This document shows, in pieces, positions 45,242 to 56,873 of a DNA stretch of 64,000 bases. The position numbers and the translations under genes were made by a program. The notes below the pieces were generated by a model, which was not told the DNA's origin, did not search any database, and worked only from the letters and a program-made list of their open reading frames with translations. The DNA is from Phoma sp. XZ068 (taxonomy: Eukaryota > Ascomycota > Dothideomycetes > Pleosporales > Didymellaceae). The stretch spans positions 558,001 to 622,000 of the forward strand of contig RBKR01000025.1 of NCBI GenBank assembly GCA_004835665.1, written 5' to 3'. Position 1 is the stretch's first letter. Every line of letters begins with the position of its first letter.

Positions 45242-46528
45242 TCAGATCCATTTGACTAAGATGTTTCTCGTCGACAGAGATTTGTAGAAAGGAGATTTGT
45301 TTGGCCTTAATCCAGTGATGACCTTGCGAATGTAGATTGGTTGCACGTTGGTCTCCTCAACGTCGATTGATACAGTAACAAGAGGAGCAGTAGGGTGTCG
45401 CATGTAGTGGCCAGGGCATAGTTCCTGGACAATGATTCCAATACGGCGAGAAAGCCCAAGAGGATTGCCTTTGGGCACAATCTTGCATTCCAACACAGCG
45501 ATACGGATCAATCCACCATGGACGCCTGCTATTTTGGATAGCGGTAGTTCAATCTTAAGCCCTTTGCCACCCGCAAGAGACATCTCGCTGGGTGACGCGT
45601 AGGACTCGGTCTCTATCATGGTGAGAAAATCCCGGGGGTGTTGCGCAAATACAGAGATGCCATGGGTGAGTGGCACGGGAGCAACGCGATGGGGAGGTTG
45701 TTGATAATCTGCGTGGGGAGACTGCCACGCAAACATACTCTGGTCCTCGCTATTGTTCATAATTTCTTCCTGCAAACGCACGAAGGCCTTTGTACCTTCA
45801 CCATAGAGTAATGGCATGTTCACGTCAAAAACACCTAACAGGCTGTATGCCAAGTCCTCGATCTTTGTTGTCACGCGGTGTGCCGCCCAACTCATACGTT
45901 TAGCAACACTTGCATCTTTGAAGCTTGCTCCGTCAAGGTAGATTTCGTCAATACCAGTGATGCGAGCAAGTGGACCTTTTAAGCTCGATTTGGATCCAAG
46001 GTGTCTCCAGACTCTATCGTAAAACTTCATCGAATTCGGCGCAATTAGTTCTTGAAGCGTCCACCCCCGGGTAAACCATCTTGCCTTGGCTAGGTCGTCT
46101 TGCTCAATTGATTGCCAGGTAGACGGCGTCATGACGTCTCCTAGATAGACGTAACAAACGTTCGCCAGCTGGTACCACCGAAACATGCTGTTGATAGCTT
46201 CGCTCAGCTCTGCTGAAGAAGTCTTGTTGATGCAGCAAGTATCAACCCAAACGTATGGAATTTTGTCTGCACAAGCTTGCTCACACGACGGGTCGATCTT
46301 TGAGTAGCCCTGGCTTGTTCTGAAATACTCCGACCTATCGACGTATTCAAACCCCGGCGTCATCTCGATGCGATAGAGCTGAGCCTTAATGGCAAAAGTA
46401 GCGTCTCGAAACTCCTGCATGGTGACCTCGCCGTCACCCCAGGTGTGAGACAGAATGGCGTAGGGGGGCAGATTGCGTTCATCATTGAAGGATTCGAGCT
46501 CGCGACTTTTTACATTAATCAACCTCAT
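45242..46528 (-). CDS. HET-domain (heterokaryon incompatibility) protein
   Basis: A single exon of 428 residues from MRLINVKSRELESF. The HET domain fills the N-terminal half: PYAILSHTWGDGEVTMQEF, KIPYVWVDTCCINKTSSAEL with a following SEAINSMFRWY, CYVYLGDV, RWFTRGWTLQELIAPNSMKF and then YDRVWRHLG. These are the family's three sequence blocks in order. The mid region AYSLLGVFDVNMPLLYGEGT is also typical. The C-terminal 170 residues have no WD, ankyrin or NACHT repeats and no known effector partner is adjacent. HET proteins trigger cell death on fusion of unlike hyphae, but most copies are of untested specificity. An upstream in-frame extension to 46,723 is possible but lacks family similarity. 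Confidence 0.95.
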   Translation of the reverse strand: MRLINVKSRELESFNDERNLPPYAILSHTWGDGEVTMQEFRDATFAIKAQLYRIEMTPGFEYVDRSEYFRTSQGYSKIDPSCEQACADKIPYVWVDTCCINKTSSAELSEAINSMFRWYQLANVCYVYLGDVMTPSTWQSIEQDDLAKARWFTRGWTLQELIAPNSMKFYDRVWRHLGSKSSLKGPLARITGIDEIYLDGASFKDASVAKRMSWAAHRVTTKIEDLAYSLLGVFDVNMPLLYGEGTKAFVRLQEEIMNNSEDQSMFAWQSPHADYQQPPHRVAPVPLTHGISVFAQHPRDFLTMIETESYASPSEMSLAGGKGLKIELPLSKIAGVHGGLIRIAVLECKIVPKGNPLGLSRRIGIIVQELCPGHYMRHPTAPLVTVSIDVEETNVQPIYIRKVITGLRPNKSPFYKSLSTRNILVKWI

Positions 46529-47144
46529 TTTGATGATGTAGACGCTGCAAGGTCGATGAGGCAAGACAATTCTGATGTGTTGGTAGCGATGAGTTATTGC
46601 AAGGCTGAGCTGGTGCTGCCAGCCCGCATTTCCAGGCCCCACAGCTGCGCCATGCAGACTGCAGCCATCATGACCGGGAAAAAGAATTTCTATTGCTTTT
46701 CTCTTTTCGCATGCTCCTCTCAACGACCGAACGCAGCCTATAATCGCTGAAGGGCGTTAGGTTAAAGATTCGTATCCCTCTACCTTGTCTGCGGTGGCGC
46801 TGCTGCCACTGCCGCCAATGCCAATAAGGAAGCGATACAGATCACCAGACTCCACATACAATGCGGCAGTAACAACAACTGCCGCAAAGCTTCTCCTGTT
46901 CGCACAAAGTTTGTCGAGACTGTCTTTCAGATTGAGTGTTCACGGATGGCGCTATGAAACATTGACGCGACACTTGCGGAGTGAAGTCCGCACGTTCCAT
47001 AGCCCAATGATATGATGACGCGGCGGCGACGAAGCACCTGGGCAGGTCTCAGCATCGCCTTCCTTTGTTTCCGAGCCTCACCACCTGAACTCCCCACCCC
47101 TATACCTCAAAATCATATTCCTTTTCTTACCGTACACACACTTC
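46529..47144. other. Divergent intergenic region upstream of HET and the His-rich membrane protein genes
   Basis: About 600 bp separating two starts on opposite strands. It is presumed to hold both promoters. No other feature is seen. Confidence 0.5.
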
Positions 47145-48423
47145 ATGATGTCGCCTAGCAAGCTGGGTATTTTCGCAAGCCTGGCGCTGGCCGCCAATGC
47201 CGTGCTCATCCCACCCTCCATGGCGTCAGCTGAGCTCGGAGACGACAACGCCTTGGAGACGCTTGCGATCAACCCTTTCAAGCGAACTGTAGCCGTTGAG
47301 TGCCCTGGTTGCGCGGTTGCCACCTTGGACGGCGAGACTTTGAACTGGGAGAAAGATGCAGGCAATGCATTCGTGAGTTGCCCTCCTCCGCACGTCCCTG
47401 CTATCCGCAAGTTGCCGGCTGGGTGATGTGCAGCACATCTCGATGCTACCTTTGACGACGAGGATCACCCTGTTGCTATGTACGAAAACCGCTAACAGAC
47501 ACCAGCTCTTTGACTTTCAAATCGGCTCCCGTGAAGAAACGCTCGAAGTCGATGGCGTTCAGCTGTACCCGCCAACCTTTGCCATCGCCTCGCAGCCTTT
47601 CTACGTCACTCAGATCAACCCCAAGTCCGAGGATGGCCTGCGCCTTCGCGTTACTGGATACACCTTCCACTTCAACACAGCCGAGACCGTTTCCGAAGCG
47701 GGAGTCGAGCTGCTCCCCATGACATTCCAAATCACATCGATTGAATCAGCACCTATGAACCCACCATCTATCACAATCAACCTCCTCAAGGACCCATCAG
47801 GCCGTCTCATGATCGCTTCATTTGACGCTAAGGACTCTACCGAAGCTACACCGCTCGAGCAGGAGAAAGAATGCAAGGAATGGCCACTTCTCTGCAAGTG
47901 GAAGGGCATCATGGCCGACCGCATTGAGAACTTGAAGCACATGGGCAAGGGACGACCAGGCTGCCACAAGCGACCACACGGCATGCAGGGCCCCCATGGC
48001 CACCACAACCCAATGGAAGAGGAGACCTTCGAGGGCAAGCCACCTCACAGGTTCCGCCCTGGTGGACACCACCGTCCTCATCACATGGAGCACAACGGCC
48101 ATCATCACCACCACGGTCATCACCACCGCATGCGCATGTTCCTCCGCCGCGCTTTCTTCACCATACTCGTTCCCATTCTTATCGGCATCTTTGCTGGTAC
48201 GCTTACCTACCTTATCGGTATGGCTCTTGGTTGCCTCATTGCAATCACTGTTGCGAAGTTCCGTGGCCAGAGCTACCAGCCGATCGCGCTCGAAGATGAC
48301 GTCGAGGAGGCGATTGTCGAAGAGCGCAGCGAAAAGCAGGAGTACGCCGAGCTGCCCGCGTACGAGGCCCCGCCCGTCTACGAGGATGCGCCTGAGAAGG
48401 AGGTGGTTGATGAGTCAAAGTAA
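47145..48423 (+). CDS. Secretory-pathway membrane protein with a His-rich segment
   Basis: Exons 47145-47372 and 47506-48423 encode 381 residues; the intron ends with a GCTAACAG branch region and CCAG. A signal peptide (LGIFASLALAANAVLIPPSM) precedes a beta-rich lumenal domain with a CPGC motif (VECPGCAVATLDG) and FDFQIGSREETLEVDGVQLY. A second Cys pair (ECKEWPLLCKW) leads to a segment of about 55 residues very rich in His, Gly and Pro, which could bind metal ions. One or two membrane helices follow (AFFTILVPILIGIFAGTLTY and the next LIGMALGCLIAITVA). The cytosolic tail is acidic and has PAYEAPPVYEDAP, including a PPVY motif. I think this is a conserved fungal family annotated as a DUF (possibly DUF7728), but I am not certain of the number. 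Confidence 0.88.
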
Positions 48424-49709
48424 AGGAATGAACTATGTGCTATATACCTGATCGCGATGTTGGCAGTTGTTGGTTGAGATACCTCTCGTTCGGTTTGCAA
48501 AGGAGTTCAAACAGAAGACACCACGCTGTATTTTTAAGTAGATGATTTTGGCGATTATACGCCCCATGAATGAATTTCTTTTGTATCCTACATGCGGTGT
48601 CTCGCATCTACCATGAAAACTACATGCGCTCTGAGGGAAGCCGTGGACGAGCGAGCTTGTGCTAGACACTACGTAAAGCAGCCCATTCGCAGACTTACCA
48701 ACGATACTGGCAGCATCAACAGAAGCCGCAGATGCTTAGATGACTTGGACCAAGTTTGTTGAGGGATGCCATGCTTGAAGGGATGCTCTACCGCAACGAT
48801 GTATTCTTGCCGTCCTGATCCTGGAAGTTGCCGCAAGGGTGCAACAGCGTACGGCAGAGATCCGTTCCAGTCATAGTTCGATATCGGTATCACTGGTGTG
48901 AGTCATACCTCCCGTTCATTGGAAGGAGAGTAAAGCTGTTGCCTTTGGTAAACCTGGGTCAGCCATCGATGGGCAGGACCTATATGTGTAGTATAGCCTT
49001 CCTCGATCAGAATTCTACAGTAGTTTCAAATGAACACCTTTAGGGAAAGTTTCCAGTGAAGGCTGGCAACTGCAGCAGTTATCGTACACTATATGGCCAT
49101 ATTGGTGGGTGTAGTGTTGTGATTCGACATTGTGGCGACGCGTTCAAAGTACGGTATACGCGTAACAGGGTCAAATATTGAAGTTATCTTACTTCTGAGG
49201 GCCCACAAAGGCCTCAAGAGTGAATAAAAGGTTGAGATCAGCTTTCTCATCATTATTAGAGTGTTTACAGGCCGATATCATCGTGTTGCTCTACGAGACG
49301 TGAAATGCGCGGTCGTGTTGGGGCGACGGCGGCGCCTTGCGTTCGGTTTTCCAAACTGGCCCGTGCACGGCATGAGTGATCTCTTGCCCGCTGCCGCACC
49401 AAAACTGAGGGCCGTTCAAAGTGCTCGTTCTGAGCACACGGTTTGATGTTCTTGCAAAGCCCGCACTTTCCTTGCGGCCAGCGGCTGCGTGAATCAACCC
49501 GCCCAACGCAGCTTAGCGTGTGATCTTGTAAAGGCAGCCACGCTCGCCGCCGCGACTTAAATAGAGTCGCCGCCCGCATTTCCAGCCTTTTCCTCTTCTT
49601 CTGCCACTCCCACGTATTCTTCCACCCCAACCACTGCCACTGCAACAACGCGCATCAGCGTTCACGACTAGGTCTCATCCAAGTTTTATCCAACTTAACT
49701 TCTACCAAC
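48424..49709. other. Intergenic region and histone H4 promoter
   Basis: About 1.3 kb. The right end is the H4 promoter and leader; a TATA-like TTAAATAG lies at 49557-49564, followed by a C/T-rich leader into the start codon. No other gene is supported. Confidence 0.5.
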
Positions 49710-50317
<608 letters not shown>

Positions 50318-50578
50318 GCGTCTTTTTCTCTCGGCAGGACGCGTGCTGCGCCTTCGACTTCAATGAGGTCGTTGGCGATTCACACGGTCACGGCACTTTG
50401 TTCATGGATATGATTTAGTCACGGCTATCGGTCTTCGGCGTTCTTTGTGTATGGGTCTGGTGCTTCGATGACGAGACTTGGGTCTCTTGCTGGCTGGCTA
50501 TAGTCAATACAATACATATCACACTCAACTTTTGGCCCCCTTTTTCCCTTCTCTTGTCGTTCCACTGATTGGTCTGTT

Positions 50579-51346
50579 TTACAGAAATGTCGCCAGTCTT
50601 ATGCTGTCCTTCTCAGCTTGGCTGTATCTCCTTGGGCCTCCGCCGCTGATCCAACTTGCAATCGCTTCCAGCACATCGTTGCTGTAAGCTGTCACCCCGA
50701 ACAGCCCTCCCTCTACCTTGATTGATTCTAGACTCCATTTCTTCAGTTCCCCGCTCACACTCTCGACCCCATCCTCCACCACCAAGACATCGTATCCTCG
50801 GTCGCTCGCATCCCTGACTGTACTACTCACACACGCATCTGCTGTAACCCCACAAACCACCAGATTCCTCACCCCCTTCGCTCTCAACACCGCATCAAGC
50901 TCCGTATTTGTAAACGCACCTCGCCCGGGTTTATCAATCACAACTTCATCCGGCAACGGCGCAAGCTCAGGAATAATACCATGACCCTCCTCCCCACGGA
51001 CCAGAAACCGTCCCATCGGTCCCTCAGCGCCGATCTGCGCACCTGAGACTTTCGAACGGTGCAGTTCACGCTTTGACACAGTAGAAAGGGAAGCGTGGTG
51101 TCCCTCGCGCGTGTGGATTACTGGGAAGGATGCACGTCGGAAGGTGGAGAGGAGGGTGCTGATGGTGGGGATTAGGGGCGTGAAGCGGTTGCTTGTGCTG
51201 GGTGAGAGGGTGGAGAGGTAGCCTGAGGGGGAGAGGAAGTCGTGTTGCATGTCGATTATTAGGAGGGCGGTTGTTGATGGGGAGAGGGTGGAGTCGTGGG
51301 GCCAGGCGTAGGGTTCGCTGGAGGGGATTTGGGGTTGCGGTGGCAT
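50579..51346 (-). CDS. Isochorismatase-fold cysteine hydrolase
   Basis: A single exon of 255 residues. The core opens with TALLIIDMQHDFLSPSGYL, whose Asp is the first member of the Asp-Lys-Cys triad. The Lys is in VVIDKPGRGAFTNTEL and the Cys is in LVVCGVTADACVSSTVRDA. Family members cleave amides or vinyl ethers such as ureidoacrylate, biuret, nicotinamide or isochorismate. Without the substrate pocket resolved the substrate here cannot be named. VCGVTADACVSSTVRDASDR and the HREGHH-like stretch (HTREGHHASLS) look closest to the ureidoacrylate/biuret hydrolase branch, but this is a weak inference. The gene is divergent from an amino-acid-type permease about 0.9 kb away. Confidence 0.92.
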   Translation of the reverse strand: MPPQPQIPSSEPYAWPHDSTLSPSTTALLIIDMQHDFLSPSGYLSTLSPSTSNRFTPLIPTISTLLSTFRRASFPVIHTREGHHASLSTVSKRELHRSKVSGAQIGAEGPMGRFLVRGEEGHGIIPELAPLPDEVVIDKPGRGAFTNTELDAVLRAKGVRNLVVCGVTADACVSSTVRDASDRGYDVLVVEDGVESVSGELKKWSLESIKVEGGLFGVTAYSNDVLEAIASWISGGGPRRYSQAEKDSIRLATFL

Positions 51347-52220
51347 GGTGATAGATTGGATGGTTTGGAGACAGGGGCAGGGTTGATGTGAGGTTTGTTG
51401 GCTCGCGCGAGGATGGAATGCGCCTTCAGCTTAGAGTAGATACGAGGTAGCACCTCTGCTCAGATTGTATTCGTTCGATTGTCGTCAAGGTCAAGTCTGT
51501 CGAGCTATGCCCTAATCCGGAGAGCCTCCTACTCTATGCGAAGTCCAAGACGAAAAGCCCAGATGCTCGGTCGTGCAGGTACACATGCACAGTATGTACG
51601 TTGCTTTCCGTAATGGTACTAGGTGTGATTGCCAGATCTCAGCTGCAGCGCACAGTAATCGCGTTTTGTCACGTCGAGAATTCCCCGGACGAGGCCATGA
51701 ACTCAAGGTTCAGTGGGGTGAGGGGCGGGGCAACGGCCCGTTCGGAAGGGCTATTCCTTCCCTTCTATGGCTTCTCTAGCCACACCAAAGTCATCTCGCT
51801 GTCCACAGCGACTTTGCAAGTTATCAGCAACTTCAGAGCGACGAAAATCACGGCAACATGCAGCCATGTGCATGCACGCTGATGCACCGGGGATATTTGT
51901 CCAGGGACCAGGGTGCCACCCCACTGCATAACTACCGAATGGATTTCCTATCTCGACCAATCACCATCTCCAGTCCGCTTTGATAAGAAGTACTACAAAT
52001 ACGGATAAGAGACTGCTAGACAGGGTGAAGGCGGCTGTTATCAACATGTAGTGACGCAGTGGAGACTCCCCTATGCATGACCGTTGCAATGACAGCGCGA
52101 GATAGAGGTCGATTGGGGATATGTATACCACGGCAGTGAAGGTCAATGCTGGCGCTGAGCAATTCGACAAGTCCCTCGACTCTGCGCGTCGTTTTTCGCA
52201 CTGCCAATCACCTAATCGAC
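51347..52220. promoter_or_regulatory. Divergent upstream region of hydrolase and permease genes
   Basis: About 870 bp between the start codons of the isochorismatase-fold gene (minus strand) and the permease gene (plus strand). No other gene is supported. Shared regulation is a layout-based guess. Confidence 0.4.
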
Positions 52221-53948
52221 ATGTCTACGAGTCCGACTTCGGAGCCTGAGAAGAAGGTGGAAGTCTTCGATGAAGATGACGCCGTTCTCGCGCAGCTGGG
52301 GTATACCCAGGGTAAGTGGTCTTGAAATGCTTGAGGTTTGACGCTGATGTTTATGCAGAGCTGAAGCGTAGCTTCGGTCTCGTTGGCATGGTCGGGTTCT
52401 CTTTCAGTATTGTCACTTCATGGACTGCACTGAGTGGTGTTCTCATTATCGGTGTCGAGACCGGTGGGCCGCCAGTCATGATCTGGGGCTGGCTGGCGGT
52501 CTGTGTCTTCACATTGACCGTCGCATACTCAATGGCTGAGATGTGTAGTGCGTAAGTGTACAGAACTTTGGTAAGTTGTACACAAACTGACCATTCATAA
52601 AGGTATCCACTTGCCGGTGGACAGTACAGCTGGGTTGCGATCCTCGCACCAACAAGCTGGGCACGAGGTTTTAGCTATATCTGCGGATGGTTCATGCTCA
52701 TCGGCGTCCTAGCCATGGGTGCCACCAATAATTTCATCGCAACCAACTTCGTCCTCGGAACCGCGCAGCTCAACTATGGCTTTACCATCGAGCGCTGGCA
52801 TACTGTTTTGGTAGCCTACCTGGTGACTTTCATCGCCATGGGATCGAATATCTTCTTCCCTCATATCCTAAACAAGCTTTCGAAAGCCATCCTCGCTTGG
52901 AACATGTTGTCCTTTGTGGTCTGCCTGGCTACCATACTCGCCACCAACGACCACAAACAATCACCAGAGTTCGTCTTCAGCGACTTCCAGAACTTCACGG
53001 GTTGGACGCCGCCATATGCTGTTGTTCTAGGTCTTCTTCAAAGTACGTCCACATCTGACGAGTGAGTACTACACGCTAACAACCACTAGGTGCCTACGGC
53101 ATGTGCTGCTATGATGCACCAGCTCACATGACGGAGGAGATCAAGAACGCCCGCAAGCAGGCACCTCGCGCGATCGTCATGGCCGTCTATATGGGTTTTA
53201 TCACTGGCTTCATCTGGCTTATCGCCTTGAGCTTCTGCATCGGTGACCTCGATACGACCGCGACTACTGCCACAGGCGTGCCTGTCATCGAGATCATATT
53301 CAACTCTACTGGAAGTGTCGCAGGAGCTTCAGCTCTATCGTCTATGATCTCGGTTATCTGCCTGGTAGCTTCAAACTCGCTTATGGCAGAGGGATCAAGA
53401 TCCGTTTACGCCTTTGCGCGCGACCAAGGCTTGCCGTTCTCCGATCTGCTCAGCAAAGTCTCCACCAGACGCGTTCCAGTCTACGCTGTTCTCCTCACCG
53501 GAGTAGTACAAATTGCGTTTAACTCGATCTACTTCGGCACTGTGACTGGTTTCAACACTATTGTCGCCATTGCCACTCAGGGATTTTGTAAGTGTCATTC
53601 TCATTTCTTCAGATGGTGCTTCGACTGACTCCGATAGACCTCTCATACGCCATGCCCCTCCTCGCCCGAATCATCGCACACTTCTCCGGCAAGAAGACAA
53701 GACTCGAAGGCCCGTACTCCCTCGGTCGATACGGCATCGTGTTGAACATCATCGGCTTTCTGTTCTTAGCCTTCATGTGCGTCATCTCAAACTTTCCAAG
53801 CGCATCGCCGGTGGACAGTGATAACATGAACTATACTTCGGCAGCAACAGGGTTGATCATGTTGCTGAGCGCTGTCTTTTGGCTTACGACTGGGCGGAAG
53901 AAGTTCACAGGCCCTGAGAGCGGACACCTCCTTGAAGCTACTACTTAG
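52221..53948 (+). CDS. APC-family amino-acid/GABA/choline-type permease
   Basis: Five exons (52221-52311, 52359-52551, 52603-53042, 53090-53587, 53638-53948) encode 510 residues. A short cytosolic N-terminus (EKKVEVFDEDDAVLAQLGYT) precedes about twelve membrane helices. Family marks are ELKRSFGLVGMVGFSFSIVT, AEMCSAYPLAGGQYSWVAIL, the AYGMCCYDAPAHMTEEIKNA segment (the conserved DAxxHMxEE motif), APRAIVMAVYMGFITGF, and SRSVYAFARDQGLPFSDLLS. This pattern marks the fungal amino acid/choline transporter group that includes GABA permease. The true substrate is not readable. It lies divergent from a small amidase-type hydrolase and next to an arrestin-like gene, both of which could be linked to nitrogen nutrition, but this is inference. 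Confidence 0.95.
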
Positions 53949-55267
53949 ATAGCGCTTTGTACTTGCGCGTAAGCGAGGATTGTTATACCTATTCAACTTG
54001 GATGGGCAATGTTATGCACCCAAAAACGTACTCACCTTGATTCAATGTGCTCTCAGACCTTCTTTGCTCTTCATTTTGACACCTACCTGGTGCCTCTGTG
54101 CCTCCATGCCATCATCCAAGCGAATCGAAACATGCAAATCCAGCTTTGCAGGTTCATCAATCCTAGTTGACTCAGGGATTGGGTCCTTCGTAAATCTATT
54201 GGTCAAATAACTGCCCTTTTAAGCAATGTTCATTGAACCAAGCGCTCTTTACATCACTACAATGTCTGATTTCTACCGAGTACTTGCAACCAGCACTGTC
54301 CTGTGGGCAGGGCTGATACTCGTCACATCTATGAGAAGTTACCAGCTAAGGCCTGCGACTTTTGGGGAAAGTGCGATGCGATGATGAGCTTACTAATTGT
54401 GTTGAGAGAAAGTGGCGCAATATTAGCGTGAAAGGCAACCGTCCAAAAGGGAGAAGTTTGCAAAGCAAGATAGATAAGGATAACTCCGTTTAGCCAATCC
54501 CATTCGCTGCGGGCTAAACAGCAGTCTGTGACTGAAAATTTTGCGAGCATTGTTCTCGTTCACTATCCCTTCATGTCACCAACGCCGTTAATATAGACGT
54601 CGCACCAACGACAACCGTCTGAACAGATCTGATCATCGTGCCCCGCTTGCATTCATAATCTTGTGATATAAGCACAAGACTTGATATTGTTTCCTTCATA
54701 AATGCTGGTGCTTTCTAAGCAGACGCTCAAATGCACCTTGGAGACCCTGACGTCTGGGGTACGGGGTGATCTAACCGAATTTATCGTTAGTCCAACACCA
54801 GAGCCTCGGGCATCGAGCCGGCTTCGAGCTGGCCCCAATCGCCGCGTTGCCGGCATGGCAAGTCTTTTACAACAACTGATATTGGAATCGATACGGAGTA
54901 CCTTGCGTTCCGACTCCACGTTATAGTGCTTCGTCTACGGGGTCCAGTCGACTCCTTCCGGACCTGGGCCTCCCGCGAAGCATTCCGACCCCCTTGACCA
55001 GAATCCGCACCACTTGTCAAAGAAAACTTCCGTTTGTAAGCTCAGCGTCACCAGTCTTCGTCTCTGGGAACACGATGTAAGCATTTTGGCATTCGTCAGC
55101 CAACCTGAATCGCGGCAAGATAGGATCAGAGCGGGGTGTAACTTCGTATATCTTGCGCTGGCCATCTCGAGCAGGGAAGTTGCGAAGCATCCGCAAAACC
55201 TTGACAGACTCATCATCTGGAACGAATATCAATCACGACAAGCGTTTACTCGGCACCCTTCATAATC
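53949..55267. other. Intergenic region, no supported gene
   Basis: About 1.3 kb between the permease and arrestin-like genes. Several short frames on both strands overlap each other without family signal. Confidence 0.5.
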
Positions 55268-56626
55268 ATGGTCACCACTATGGCTGCCAGCAACGGCCCC
55301 AGAGCAGCACCTCGACACGTCTATAGCTACGTTGCACAACCACAACTATACAGCGACCACTACCCTGATAATCAGAATACACCCAAAGGAGTCATTTCGA
55401 TTGCTTTCTCGAGGTCCTCAATCCGTAGCGTCCACACCAACAATGATCTAGTTTGCGGCGTGGTCCTGGTGAAGTCGAACATCATAACACCAAACGTCAG
55501 CATTCAATTCATCGGCCGCTCAACATGTCGAACCTTCGAGGGCACAGGCCAACACATTTCATCTACAGAACTCTTCCGCCACGAGATGACATTGCAAAGG
55601 GTGGCGATGCCAAGTGACAATTGTCCACCTGATCGTGTCGAGTACGCGTTTGAGTTCAGATTCCCGGAAATCGTTCAGCTACCGCCATCAACACCATGTC
55701 CGGTGGATCCGAAGTTCGAGAGCGAGCCTGAGCATGCGCTTCCGCCCAGTCTGTGGTGGGACGAGAGTACCGTTCGGAATGAATATGTCTTGGAAGCGCA
55801 GTTTGTGAGCGAGGAGAAGCACTTCACCATGAACCCAAAAGCCGTGCATCAGCTCCGCTTCTTCCCTTCTGTTCCAGAGCTAGGGCTATCCCTCCAAGTA
55901 CCGCTGAGACCTGCGCCACCAGTCCGCATCGAGAGGAAGTCAAGACCAGCCGCAGCAGGACGCGGAAGAGGCACGCTGCGCAGACTAAGCCTACGGCTAT
56001 CCAGTTCCACTACCGAACAAAACGACTCGCTACCAACATCCCTCCTGATTCTCAGCGTACCAGAGTACTATCGTGCCGGAGGGAAAAGTACAATGAAGAT
56101 CTCATTGCAGACCCCACCCACCGACGCGGACGCACACTCTCCACCCGTCTACCTCCGCGGCATCCGTGCCCAAGCCATCGCACACATCGACTACCGCATC
56201 CCGCTCGCCTCGCACCCCAGCCTCGCATACAACATCCTGCGCTCGGGCGAGTCCAAATTCGACCTTTTCAACCGCCGCTACGCGATCCCGGGTCTTCCGC
56301 TTAACACCACATCGCCGACAGACATCGAGGCTTTCGATATCAGTAAACTTGTGCCGCCGACGTTTAGGACGTATAATGTCGCGCTAAGGTATGATGTCAA
56401 GTATGATATCCTGCTGGAGTGTGCGGGGAGGGAGAGCGAACATGATGTTGTGGTGAGAGATGTTATGATTGAACCGATGACGAGACCAGGTGGGTGGTTG
56501 GGTCCGCCGCCGGATGATGGCGCTGAAGAGGAGAGGAATGTAATCGCGGAGTTGATGAGGGGAGGGAGGGCAGTGTTGGGAGTGGAAATGGGAGGGGGCG
56601 TTGAGCCGCCTGCTTATGAGCCATGA
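55268..56626 (+). CDS. Alpha-arrestin-like protein with a C-terminal PPxY motif
   Basis: A single exon of 452 residues. The N-terminal beta-sandwich (ISIAFSRSSIRSVHTNNDLV, then CGVVLVKSNIITPNVSIQFI and GRSTCRTFEG) and a second sandwich (ISLQTPPTDADAHSPPVYLR, IDYRIPLASH, FRTYNVALRYDVKYDILLEC) match the two arrestin domains. The C-terminus is VEPPAYEP, a PPxY motif for the WW domains of the Rsp5/NEDD4 ubiquitin ligases. Alpha-arrestins recruit this ligase to membrane transporters for endocytosis. The adjacent permease gene is a possible but unproven client. A basic Arg/Ser-rich linker separates the two sandwiches (around residue 235). An ATG four codons downstream is also a possible start. Confidence 0.85.
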   Translation: MVTTMAASNGPRAAPRHVYSYVAQPQLYSDHYPDNQNTPKGVISIAFSRSSIRSVHTNNDLVCGVVLVKSNIITPNVSIQFIGRSTCRTFEGTGQHISSTELFRHEMTLQRVAMPSDNCPPDRVEYAFEFRFPEIVQLPPSTPCPVDPKFESEPEHALPPSLWWDESTVRNEYVLEAQFVSEEKHFTMNPKAVHQLRFFPSVPELGLSLQVPLRPAPPVRIERKSRPAAAGRGRGTLRRLSLRLSSSTTEQNDSLPTSLLILSVPEYYRAGGKSTMKISLQTPPTDADAHSPPVYLRGIRAQAIAHIDYRIPLASHPSLAYNILRSGESKFDLFNRRYAIPGLPLNTTSPTDIEAFDISKLVPPTFRTYNVALRYDVKYDILLECAGRESEHDVVVRDVMIEPMTRPGGWLGPPPDDGAEEERNVIAELMRGGRAVLGVEMGGGVEPPAYEP

Positions 56627-56873
56627 AGGATGAGTTTCTATGGTTATTTGAATGAGTATTGCAGTTCACAGGTAATCAGTTGAAGGAGATGGAGTATAGC
56701 TCCTGATCACACGTTAAAATCCAAACCGGAACAGTGATAAAAAAGCGAACTCATGCAGAATAAAATGTATATTTAATTAACCCTCCTCCATCATCCCACA
56801 TAACCTCACTAATACGCCTCGGATATCACCGAAGCCAAACTGGAAAATGATATAATGCAACCCAAACCCATCA

